Source: Mesorhizobium amorphae CCNWGS0123 (GTDB taxonomy: Bacteria; Pseudomonadota; Alphaproteobacteria; Rhizobiales; Rhizobiaceae). Taken from it: a stretch of DNA of 64,000 nucleotides. The first letter of the stretch is position 1. Each line of letters begins with the position of its first letter. The notes under the pieces are model-generated. The model saw only the letters and a program-made list of their open reading frames with translations, was not told the DNA's origin and did no database searches. The translations under genes and the position numbers were made by a program. The stretch covers positions 744,001-808,000 of the forward strand of contig NZ_CP015322.1 in assembly GCF_001686985.1 (NCBI RefSeq), in the 5' to 3' direction. Shown one piece after another: positions 44,900 to 52,202 of the stretch.

Positions 44900-45984
44900 A
44901 TGCTGTTCAGCAGTTGCAGAACGGTGTCGTTCGGTCGGAAACGCACGCCGTGGTCGCCGGCGACGCCCGCCTTCTCAAGTCCATTGCGCATCATCTCGAC
45001 ATCCGCGGCGGCATAGCGGTGGGTTGTGGCGACCTGTGCGTGCCCGAGCCAGGCTTGGATCGTCAAAAGGTCCACGCCGGACTGGAGAAGCTTCATGGCG
45101 AGGGAGTGCCGGAAGATGTGCGGCGATATGGGCTTGTCGGCCAAGGCCGGCCTGATAGCCACGGCTTCGGCGGCCGCACGTCGCACGATATGGGTCGCTC
45201 CGAAACGAGTTAGGCGCTCGTTGCGGACGCCGACGAATATCGGTCGCGGTTCGTGATGGGCGATCCCGCGCTCGCTCAACAAGGATGTCAGCGCTCGCGC
45301 GAGGTCCTTAGCAATGGGGACGACGCGGTCTCTGCGCCCTTTGCCGCGCAGCAGCACTTGCGGGTGCGGTCGCTCCAACTGAAGGTCGTTTGCGTTGACG
45401 CCGGTGGCTTCGGAGACCCGGGCGCCGGTCCGTGCCAAGAAGAGCAGAAAGGCTCGGTCGCGCCGACCACGGGACGTCTTTGGATCGGGTGCCGCGATGA
45501 GGGTGTCCACTTCGGCCTTGGTGAGGTGGTACGTCACCTCAATGTGCGTCCGTCTAATGGGAATCGTCAGCACGCGTTGGGCGACGCCGAAGGACGCCGG
45601 GTCGGCGGCAGCGACGTGGTGGAAGAAAGATCGGATCGCGGCCAAGCGGGCGTTGCGCGTGGCGACGCAATTGTTCCGCTTCTCCTCGAGCTCCTCGAGC
45701 TCCTCGAGCTCCTCGAGCTCCTCGAGCTCCTCGAGCTCCTCGAGCTCCTCGAGCTCCTCGAGCTCGTCGAGCTCGTCGAGAAAAGCGAGAACGAGGTCTC
45801 GGTCGAGATCTTCGAGCGTCAACGCCGCCGGCTTCTTCTGCAACCGGGCGGCGGCAAAGAGGATCAGCATGCGCAAGGCGTCGCGATAGCTGGCCACGGT
45901 CGCGGGAGTCGCGTTGCGCTGCTTGGTCAAGCGCCGGCGAAAGTATGACTCCAGGAGCGGCGCCAGGAACAAATGTTCGCTCAT
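44896..45984 (-). CDS. RIT element tyrosine recombinase, third gene
   Basis: 362 residues, ATG 45984, overlapping the upstream gene by 4 bp. N-terminal SAM-like domain (LLESYFRRRLTKQRNATPAT), catalytic residues in RTGARVSEATGVNA (Arg I), GKGRRDRVVPIA, PHIFRHSLAMKLLQSG (His, Arg II), WLGHAQVATTHRYAAAD (Tyr). The linker between the two domains contains a run of Leu-Glu-Glu units encoded by a 9-bp tandem repeat (about 45683-45780), which lengthens the protein in an acidic, probably helical stretch. In RIT elements the three recombinases are thought to act together on the element ends. Confidence 0.9.
   Translation of the reverse strand: MSEHLFLAPLLESYFRRRLTKQRNATPATVASYRDALRMLILFAAARLQKKPAALTLEDLDRDLVLAFLDELDELEELEELEELEELEELEELEELEELEEKRNNCVATRNARLAAIRSFFHHVAAADPASFGVAQRVLTIPIRRTHIEVTYHLTKAEVDTLIAAPDPKTSRGRRDRAFLLFLARTGARVSEATGVNANDLQLERPHPQVLLRGKGRRDRVVPIAKDLARALTSLLSERGIAHHEPRPIFVGVRNERLTRFGATHIVRRAAAEAVAIRPALADKPISPHIFRHSLAMKLLQSGVDLLTIQAWLGHAQVATTHRYAAADVEMMRNGLEKAGVAGDHGVRFRPNDTVLQLLNSI
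45683..45780. repeat. 9-bp tandem repeat within the third RIT recombinase gene
   Basis: About ten copies of CTCGAGCTC in a row, the last two changed to CTCGTCGAG form. The unit is a multiple of three, so copy-number changes keep the frame and alter only the length of the acidic Leu-Glu-Glu linker. Confidence 0.9.
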
Positions 45985-46913
45985 GCTGCACCTCCATCGA
46001 GGAAGGCGCGCTCCGCCGCAATGGCGAGAAGATCCGCCGAGCCAGTGAGGTAGTAGGCTGTATCGCTATAGCTGGCGTGACCGAGATATGTGGCGAGCAA
46101 CGGGAGCAGCGCCTGAACGTCTGCGCGCTGTTGGTGCCAGAGGCTGAGGCGGGTCACGGCGAAACGGTGCCTGAGATCGTGTGGCCTTAACGGCTTGCCG
46201 CCATCAAGATGGGCGAGCTTGCGGGCCTCAGCAAAACCGTTTTGCAGGCCGGTCGCCGAGAGGCGGTTGCCTCGGGAGCTAAGGAAGAAGGCCTGGTCTT
46301 TGAGCGTGGGAAAAGCAGCATCCCGCTCACGCGCATATTGACGAAGGGCTGTTTGGGTCGTCGTGTGAACTGGAACGAGACGGTCCTTGCGGAACTTCGT
46401 CTTCCGAACGAGGAGCACCCCGTTGGCCAGATCGACGTCGGAACGATCAAGCCTGACTACTTCGCCCGATCGCAGCCCCGAGCTCGCCAACAATCCGATC
46501 AGCGTCGCCATCGTCCGCCCTCTGAGAGGGGTGCTTGGCGAAATGCGGGCGCATGCGTCGATGAGCGACGCCAACTCAGCGTCGGTGAGAATACGCGGAG
46601 GCGTAATCGCTCTAGATCTGGGGAAAGCTCTGCGCTCCAAGGCCTCGGTTCGGACGTCATAGACGGCGAGATACTCGTAAAACTGGCGGAGCACGCCGTG
46701 GCGAGTGACGCGGCTGTTGGCGGCGCCGCCGAACGACAAGGCGAAATCCAGCGCCATCGTTCGAGTGGCGGGGGCATCGAGCTGAGCGCGCTCAACGTAG
46801 CGGACGAAAGCCCGCAACGTGCCGGCTTGCTTGCTGAAGGCGTAGCCGAGGGAGTGGCGCAACTCGATGTACCGCTCGGCCTTCTCGCCGAGGAATCGGG
46901 CGAAGGCGGTCAT
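45981..46913 (-). CDS. RIT element tyrosine recombinase, second gene
   Basis: 310 residues from ATG 46913, which overlaps the stop of the first recombinase by 4 bp; the frame stays open further upstream but that part is inside the other gene. N-terminal core-binding part (FLGEKAERYIELRHSLGYAF, LRAFVRYVERAQLDAP). Catalytic domain: SSGLRSGEVVRLDRSDV, RKTKFRKDRLVPV, LRPHDLRHRFAVTRLSLWH, YLGHASYSDTAYYLTG. Arg, Lys, His, Arg and Tyr are all recognisable. It is one of the three proteins needed for movement of RIT elements as far as is known. Confidence 0.9.
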   Translation of the reverse strand: MTAFARFLGEKAERYIELRHSLGYAFSKQAGTLRAFVRYVERAQLDAPATRTMALDFALSFGGAANSRVTRHGVLRQFYEYLAVYDVRTEALERRAFPRSRAITPPRILTDAELASLIDACARISPSTPLRGRTMATLIGLLASSGLRSGEVVRLDRSDVDLANGVLLVRKTKFRKDRLVPVHTTTQTALRQYARERDAAFPTLKDQAFFLSSRGNRLSATGLQNGFAEARKLAHLDGGKPLRPHDLRHRFAVTRLSLWHQQRADVQALLPLLATYLGHASYSDTAYYLTGSADLLAIAAERAFLDGGAA

Positions 46914-48148
46914 GCGACGCCTCCCGGAAAGGGGAGTGCGACCTCGGCGAGCTGCGAGGTCGCGACCTTTACGTACAGCGCCGTTGTATTGATGCTCTGG
47001 TGCCCGAGAAGATCGGCGACCTCGTTGATCGGCCTTCGCTGCCTGACAAGCTGGGTGGCAAGGCTGTGGCGCAGAAGATGCGCACCTCCGAGCCGCCCGA
47101 GTTCGATCCCGCCATGCCGCAACCGCTTCCGTACGATCCTCGAAACAGGCGACGCGCACTTGAACGCTCCCAAGGGCGGCGTGAAGGACAGGAACAGATA
47201 CGGACTATCCACCTTCGGTCGCGCGCGCAGGATGTAGTCGGCGAGCGCGGCGCCGGTCTCCTCGAGGAGCGGCGCCACGCGATCACGCTTGCCCTTGGTG
47301 CGCCGGACAAAAACCTCGCCAGCTCGCCAGTCGATATCCTGCAGCTGAATGGCGCGGAGCTCGCCGTTGCGAATGCCCGTGGTGGCGAGTAGCAGCAGGA
47401 CGGCTCGATCGCGGATGTCGACCGGCGTCGTTGCGCCGATCGCATCGATTGCGCGCCGAACGTCATCCCATGCAAGGCGCGGTGGCAAATGCGCCAAACG
47501 CCAATGAGGCGTCCTTGGGACGACGCCGGCGAGGTCCTGGTCATGGTGGCCAGCCCAACGCAAAAACCGAAGAAATGTTCGGATATGAGAAGTCGCTGCC
47601 GTGCGGGTGCCAGAGGTCGCCGATAGGGACAGCCGATGCTCGACAGCAGCGAGGACGTGCTCAGCCGCCAACGCCTCGAGGTCTTGGCCGGGATGGTGAT
47701 GGCGGAACCAATCCAGAAAGCGGCGGCCGCCCAGAAGAACGCCTTCGCGGGTCTTCGGCTCCAGGCCCCGCACCCTGCGCAGATAGTCCGAAAAGGAAGC
47801 CAGAAGCGGAGCATCCGGGTCAGCATCTACACTGGGAACGGAAGCAATGAATCGCTCCGGAGCCACTCGCAGTGCGTGTCCCAGCGCCGACACTGCTCCA
47901 ATGCGTGGAGAGTCCGTCGTAAACGTGCACAAATAGCTATCGACGACATCCTGATGGATCTGCATCGGACCACAGCGCGTCGCGGCAAACTGGCTAAAGC
48001 GCGCAATCCGGCTCAGGTAAATCTTGGCGGACGCTCGCTTATAACCAAGCGTGAAAAAATGCTCCGCGAGGCGATCCATCTCGCCACCGAGTGCGCCGCT
48101 GCGCAGGCGCTTGAGCACCCCACAATACGAAAAATAGAACTCGAGCAT
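46910..48148 (-). CDS. RIT element tyrosine recombinase, first gene
   Basis: 412 residues from ATG 48148, preceded by AGGGG; the open frame extends to 48226 but that lies inside the terminal repeat. N-terminal part MLEFYFSYCGVLKRLRSGAL and DRLAEHFFTLGYKRASAKIY with an arm-binding-like helix, then core-binding (DYLRRVRGLEPKTREGVLLG). Catalytic domain: TTGIRNGELRAIQLQDID, RRTKGKRDRVAPL, GAHLLRHSLATQLVRQ, DLLGHQSINTTALYVKV. All active-site residues are present. First gene of the three-gene operon; the promoter must lie within or next to the right terminal repeat. Confidence 0.9.
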   Translation of the reverse strand: MLEFYFSYCGVLKRLRSGALGGEMDRLAEHFFTLGYKRASAKIYLSRIARFSQFAATRCGPMQIHQDVVDSYLCTFTTDSPRIGAVSALGHALRVAPERFIASVPSVDADPDAPLLASFSDYLRRVRGLEPKTREGVLLGGRRFLDWFRHHHPGQDLEALAAEHVLAAVEHRLSLSATSGTRTAATSHIRTFLRFLRWAGHHDQDLAGVVPRTPHWRLAHLPPRLAWDDVRRAIDAIGATTPVDIRDRAVLLLLATTGIRNGELRAIQLQDIDWRAGEVFVRRTKGKRDRVAPLLEETGAALADYILRARPKVDSPYLFLSFTPPLGAFKCASPVSRIVRKRLRHGGIELGRLGGAHLLRHSLATQLVRQRRPINEVADLLGHQSINTTALYVKVATSQLAEVALPFPGGVA

Positions 48149-48203
48149 TCTGCCCCTCCGGCATTGTGGCGCAGGGGAATCCCGCGCCCCATGAGAGAGG
48201 CAT

Positions 48204-48298
48204 GAAATATTATGTGGCGGAGGCAAGCTGGGTTTGGCCGGACCTGCCGGGCGTCAGGGCGGCTCCGCCACATAATCTCGCCCGACGCATAAGAACGG
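48204..48298. repeat. Right terminal repeat of the RIT element
   Basis: Inverted copy of 44804-44899 with a single mismatch. It ends with GAACGG, the repeat shared with the other junction. Confidence 0.85.
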
Positions 48299-48409
48299 AT
48301 CGGCGCCCATCGTCTCGCGCACCAGGGCGGCCAAGCCCTCCGCGCCCTTGCGGAAGTCCACCGGCTTCGTCCCGACCATGACCTTGACGGCGCCCGTCGG
48401 CCCGATCAC
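48299..48409 (-). pseudogene. tnpB: IS66 tnpB, N-terminal segment
   Basis: Starts at GTG 48409, overlapping the tnpA stop as GTGA. VIGPTGAVKVMVGTKPVDFR, KGAEGLAALVRETMGADP, then the RIT element interrupts between ADP and FSG. The G-T-K-P-V-D-F-R-K-G block is diagnostic for TnpB. Confidence 0.87.
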
Positions 48410-48852
48410 GACGTTGCCTTCAGCGCACGGATCACCGCCGCAACCGTCTTGGCGTCGGCTCCCCGGCCGACCCGCATGGCGATGCCGTCAATCTCAAGCT
48501 CGATGACACCGGTCGCGCCGGTTGCTTCGCGCTTGCGCGGCCGTGCTGGACGAGGCGGCGCGGGTTCCGGAAGCGCCGCCGTCACCACCGCCGGAACAAA
48601 GAGCGGTTCGGGTGCCGGCGATGCCACCAACGGCCGACGAGCAGCCCGACGCCACGCGAACAGCTGCTGCGGGGACAAGGCATATCGCCGGGCCACCGCG
48701 CTCACGGTCTCGCCGAACTCGTAGCTTTCCGCCACGATCCGCGCCTTCTCTTCCGGCAGCCATTCCCGCCGCCGACCGGAGCCGGTGAAGATCTCCAGCC
48801 GACGAACCGGCTCTTCATCGTTGGACTTAAGCGTAAGCTCTGAAATCGTCAT
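48406..48852 (-). CDS. tnpA: IS66 TnpA
   Basis: 148 residues, ATG 48852. A helix-turn-helix region (FTGSGRRREWLPEEKARIVA, ESYEFGETVSAVARRYALSP, QQLFAWRRAAR) is followed by a proline-rich linker and a C-terminal domain (GVIELEIDGIAMRVGRGADA, KTVAAVIRALKATS). This is the usual IS66 TnpA layout. It is first in the tnpABC operon and overlaps tnpB. Its frame is intact while its two partners are split by insertions, so the element cannot move without help. Confidence 0.88.
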   Translation of the reverse strand: MTISELTLKSNDEEPVRRLEIFTGSGRRREWLPEEKARIVAESYEFGETVSAVARRYALSPQQLFAWRRAARRPLVASPAPEPLFVPAVVTAALPEPAPPRPARPRKREATGATGVIELEIDGIAMRVGRGADAKTVAAVIRALKATS

Positions 48853-48928
48853 GTGTCGAAGCCCTCAAAGGCTCCGAACATCGTTCCTCACGGTCACGCG
48901 CGAAAGGTGCTGTCAGAACAGCGCTTAC

Positions 48929-48936
48929 GTTCTTGC
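48929..48936 (+). repeat. 8-bp target duplication of the IS66 element, right
   Basis: GTTCTTGC, identical to 37642-37649. Confidence 0.85.
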
Positions 48937-48939
48937 TCG

Positions 48940-49875
48940 CTATCGGGCCAATGCGATGATCTTCAAACTGCGTTTCATATTGTAGGCGATGGCGGTGAGG
49001 CGGATTTGAACGCCTGCCTTTGCAAGCCCTCTCCATCGCATCCGCCGAAGGCCGTAACTTCGTTTCCATGTGCCGAAGATCTTCTCGATCCGGCCACGAA
49101 TACGGTGGATCGGTTGGTTAAAGGCCTCAAGGCGTGCCAGCGTTTCGGCTTCATCGCGTCCTCACATACCGGTGGCAACGATGCGTGGCGTCCCACCCTT
49201 GGCGCGCACCGCGTCGCCGAAATGGTTGCCTCGATAAGCGCTATCGGCAAACACCTCGCCGGGATCGTCCGGCAGAGCATCAGGACCGGCCTTGCCATCG
49301 TTGCTGTTGGCAGGCGTGACGGCGATCTCCTCGACCAGAGCCGTGTCCGCGTCGGCGCCGACATGGGCCTTGAAGCCATGAACCGCTGGCCGGCCCTTAT
49401 GCTTGACCCAATGGCCCTCTGCATCATCCTCACTGGCCGAGGCGATGATCGTCGCATCGACAAGCGTGCCGGTCTTCACACGGATCGCTTTGGCCTTGAG
49501 CTGGCGGGTGATCTCGTCGAACAGGGTCTTGTCCAGACCATGTGCCACAAGGGCTTTACGAAACCGCACGAAAGCCGTTCGCTCAGGTGTCGGCTCTTGA
49601 GCCGAGAACCCGCAGAACCGCCGGAACGATCCTCTGTCGTCCAGCGCCTCGGCAAGCTTGACGTCGGACAGGTCGTACCAGATCGACAGCAGCATCGCTT
49701 TGAACAAGGCCATTGGCGGCCAGGAAGGCTCGCCCTTCGCAGAGCAGGAAATCACACAAAGGGCCTGATCGATCGGCAGCCAGTCAATCAGTTTGGCAAG
49801 CTCATCCAAAGACGAATGCTGGCCGCGATCAACGGCGAAACCGAACTTTTCCTGACCGATGCGCCGACGTGACAT
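48940..49875 (-). pseudogene. Transposase of the outer IS5-family element, frameshifted
   Basis: From ATG 49875: MSRRRIGQEKFGFA, LIDWLPIDQALCVISCSAKG, WYDLSDVKLAEALDDRGSFR, RFRKALVAHGLDKTLFDEIT, GTLVDATIIASA (catalytic Asp), HGFKAHVGADADTALVEE, VFADSAYRGN (second Asp). Around 49165 the frame is lost; the C-terminal part in another frame reads RIRGRIEKIFGTWKRSYGLR (catalytic Glu region) and AYNMKRSLKIIALAR, ending at 48940. One frameshift therefore separates the halves of an otherwise full-length IS5-type DDE transposase. Confidence 0.82.
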
Positions 49876-49949
49876 CGCATCCCTCAATCCTTTGTACTGA
49901 TTGAGAGAATCACAGATCAGCACGCCCGTCCAGACACCCGCGCACAGGT

Positions 49950-50149
49950 CTCATTAGGCATTTGAAAGTGGCGCGACCGAGATCATACCGTTCGAACTTC
50001 GGCAAGTCGTAGAAGATCGCGGCGCGCACCCGCAAATGCGTGGCGCTTCGCAGTCCCTTCGTCTCCGTCGAAGGCAGATTCACAGACGCACATTCCTCAC
50101 GCTGCGCCGGCCATCGCCAGAGACGCTAGTCTGTCGAAGCTGGCGCCAT
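49950..50149. other. Gap right of nest 1
   Basis: About 200 bp. On the minus strand a short open stretch (LPSTETKGLRSATHLR, FYDLPKFERYDLGRATFKCL) runs up to the IS5 end and can be continued on the other side of the nest, so it may be the tail of an older gene split by the insertion. No family was recognised. Confidence 0.35.
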
Positions 50150-50929
50150 TCAAGAAATTGAAATCGACAAATCCCCACTTGCAACGCTTTGCCAAACAAC
50201 AGACACGGCGGTCTGCAGTGCGTCGTGGACAGTGGTTGCGACACGCCCGGGCTCGCCCGACCCAAAGCTCTCGATCAGCCCTGTGATTTCCTCTGCTTGC
50301 AGGGAAATGAAATGATTCTTGTGGGCTGGCAGGCATAGAAACCATATACGGCTGGCGAGATAATAGGTTTCGATCCAGCTCTGCGCCAGAAATGGGTTGG
50401 TGATCTTGTTGCAGATGACCCAGCGCAAATCATGGGAAATCTGAGCATATGCTTGTGGGCTAAATTCGCCCTCCAGGGCAGCATTCATCGCGTAGCACCT
50501 GGTGAGCTTTTCGATTGTTCGCTCACTGTCGACCGTTGAAAGGAAATTCTCAAGCATGAGCGCGAGGTGCAGCCGATATTGCAGTAGATGTCGCATCGAT
50601 TGCAAATCGATGCTCATCACGATGGTTCCATGCCCGATCACGGGTTGCACGAGACCCGCCACCTCAAGTCTTTGAAGGGCTTGGCGGATTGGTGTACGGC
50701 TCACGCCAAACTCTTCTGATAGCGCAATCTCCTTCAGAGCCGTCCCGGGCGGGTACTCCAGAATGGAAATTCGATAGCGAAGCGTCTCGAAGATTGCGCC
50801 CGTGTCAATACGCTTGGGACGCAGGCCTCCGGGGAGCAACACCGCCGCTGGGGAAATTGCCTCTCTCTCGCCAGCGCTATGTCGACTTACTTTCCTGTCC
50901 ACTTGATGGCGCTCCCATGGCGAGTCCAT
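50150..50929 (-). CDS. GntR-family transcription regulator (FCD type)
   Basis: 259 residues from ATG 50929; upstream in-frame starts give an improbable, Ala-rich extension. The winged helix is at about 38-100 (IFETLRYRISILEYPPGTAL, EIALSEEFGVSRTPIRQALQ, RLEVAGLVQPVIGHGTIVMS), the signature of FadR/VanR-type GntR proteins. The rest is an all-helical effector domain (LLQYRLHLALMLENFL, ISHDLRWVICNKITNPFLAQ) with some of the usual metal-binding His positions. It probably responds to an acid or acyl compound and controls nearby genes, perhaps the dehydrogenase on the other strand or the acyl-CoA genes that would be adjacent without nest 1 (inference). Confidence 0.85.
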   Translation of the reverse strand: MDSPWERHQVDRKVSRHSAGEREAISPAAVLLPGGLRPKRIDTGAIFETLRYRISILEYPPGTALKEIALSEEFGVSRTPIRQALQRLEVAGLVQPVIGHGTIVMSIDLQSMRHLLQYRLHLALMLENFLSTVDSERTIEKLTRCYAMNAALEGEFSPQAYAQISHDLRWVICNKITNPFLAQSWIETYYLASRIWFLCLPAHKNHFISLQAEEITGLIESFGSGEPGRVATTVHDALQTAVSVVWQSVASGDLSISIS

Positions 50930-52202
50930 GTCTTTCGAATTCGCAATTCGCCTCTGTCCGATCGTGGTTTCATGTTTTGTATACAGAAAAAGTGCAGCAG
51001 CAGCAGCCCTATTTGGGGCTTGTCCCCGAAGATTGCAACACCCGCAAGCGCGACGCGGATAAAGCGCTCCCAATTCACATCAAAGCAGACGTGCCGTTGT
51101 GTAAGGTTCTGGTCGCGGATTATCGGCCCGTAGCATGGCCGAACTGGTTGGAATTACTTGCGTTGTTCGGTCCATCTTCTGCGCGATCCTCATCGCTATC
51201 GAAGTCGCCGGTCCGCGGCAAGGTGGTTGGCATCCGCAAAGGGAAGCCTCGCGTCGGACAGCCGGCAAACTTTCCGGCGATTGGGATCCTCAAGCGCGGT
51301 GACTGCGTCCAACCAGTCCATACCAAGAGGGTCGCCGACGCTTCCCAAGAAACGATCCTTCCCATTTTAAAAGCCAAGGTGGAACTGGATTCCATCCTCC
51401 TTTACGACGCGTCGGCCCTTATGTGCCCAAAATTCTCACGGTTTCGTCACCACCGGATCAGTCATCGCCAAGCCTTCGTCATCGGACGGGGTCGAGACTT
51501 CCACCGGCATAGAGTTTTATGGACCATAGCCAAACGCCACCTGCGCCGCACAACAGCATGCCAAGACGCCACCTCAATCTCACGTCGCACGAGATCTTTA
51601 GACCGAAGGCGGGACCGGCATACTTCGTCCGACTTGTCCCGCCCATCGAAGCCGGAAGGTTTGATGCCGGCGCATAGAGTCGGATGTCGCGCGTGATACG
51701 CTGCCCCGTGCACGTGTTTGACGGTGAAAATTGAGGCTGCGAGCCCGTACGACTATCGCTGGCAGCCCAGACCGCTCGCCGGCGTTGGTCGCCTTCAGCA
51801 CGCGCTATTAGCAATGATAGTGGGGCGTGGTATCCGCCGGCTGTCCCCACCAACGATAAATGCCGCACCTCCCGACGACACCAAGTGGTTGACCACGACG
51901 ACGAACCCGTTGCCGTTGGTCGACTCGTCCGTTTGGCTTGGTGATGGGCGGATTAATGCTCTTAGATGACATTTGGGTGGTTCCAATCTGCCTCGACGTC
52001 GACTTATATTTGAGCTTTTGGCCCGGGATAGCCGAAACAAAGTCACCAACCACATTACTTTTTTTCGCGCTCCCAACTGTGGCAAGGGGTGATACGACGG
52101 GATCGAAGCTTTGTAGCAAAAGCCAATATCCGCATTGAAATAGGATTGCTGGCTGAAGCGGACTCAAGCCTACATAGGGATCTCGTCCGAGGTGTAAACA
52201 GC
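50930..52202. other. Long gap between the GntR and dehydrogenase genes
   Basis: About 1.27 kb with no convincing gene on either strand; several short frames exist but none resembles a family. It must contain promoters for the divergent GntR and dehydrogenase genes. AGGTG for the dehydrogenase is at about 52190. The region may be remains of decayed genes. Confidence 0.35.

Larger units (their letters stand above)
44784..48298 (-). mobile_element. RIT (recombinase-in-trio) element inside tnpB
   Basis: Three consecutive tyrosine-recombinase genes with 4-bp overlaps, flanked by inverted repeats of about 92 bp with one mismatch (44804-44899 versus 48204-48298). GAACGG occurs at both junctions (44778-44783 and 48293-48298), and tnpB reads through when the element is removed. 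Each repeat contains an internal pair TTATGTGGCGGAG / CTCCGCCACATAA. The left end has an extra perfect 24-bp palindrome (44782-44805) built of TTATGTGGCG arms. Confidence 0.88.
37650..48928 (-). mobile_element. IS66-family element carrying three further insertions
   Basis: Left end GTAAGCGCTGTCTG at 37650 and inverted right end (complement GTAAGCGCTGTTCTGACAG) finishing at 48928, flanked by the 8-bp repeat GTTCTTGC. tnpA (48406-48852), tnpB (split by a RIT element) and tnpC (split by an IS21 element and by a serine-recombinase element) are all on the minus strand. Removing the three inserts leaves roughly 3.0 kb, slightly longer than a plain IS66 because of a small passenger gene between tnpC and the left end. 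Confidence 0.87.
37509..49949. mobile_element. Outer shell of nest 1: IS5-family element split by IS66
   Basis: Terminal inverted repeats GAGACCTGTGCGCGGG are found at about 37511 (left end) and, inverted, ending near 49949 (right end); both are preceded on the outside by AT. The transposase (48940-49875, minus) and the last ~130 bp on the left belong to this element. It is interrupted at GTTCTTGC by the IS66 element (37650-48928). Without the insert it would be about 1.16 kb, normal for IS5. The exact terminal base and target duplication are uncertain. Confidence 0.75.

Noticed and set aside
45683..45780. CRISPR-like repeat array
   Set aside because: The repeats are contiguous 9-bp units without spacers, inside a recombinase gene.
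45253..45948. Plus-strand reading frame with long leucine/glutamate runs
   Set aside because: It is the complement of the tandem repeat in the RIT recombinase gene, which has all catalytic motifs on the other strand.
48149..48226. Upstream start for the first RIT recombinase
   Set aside because: The extension lies within the terminal inverted repeat and has no ribosome site; ATG 48148 follows AGGGG.
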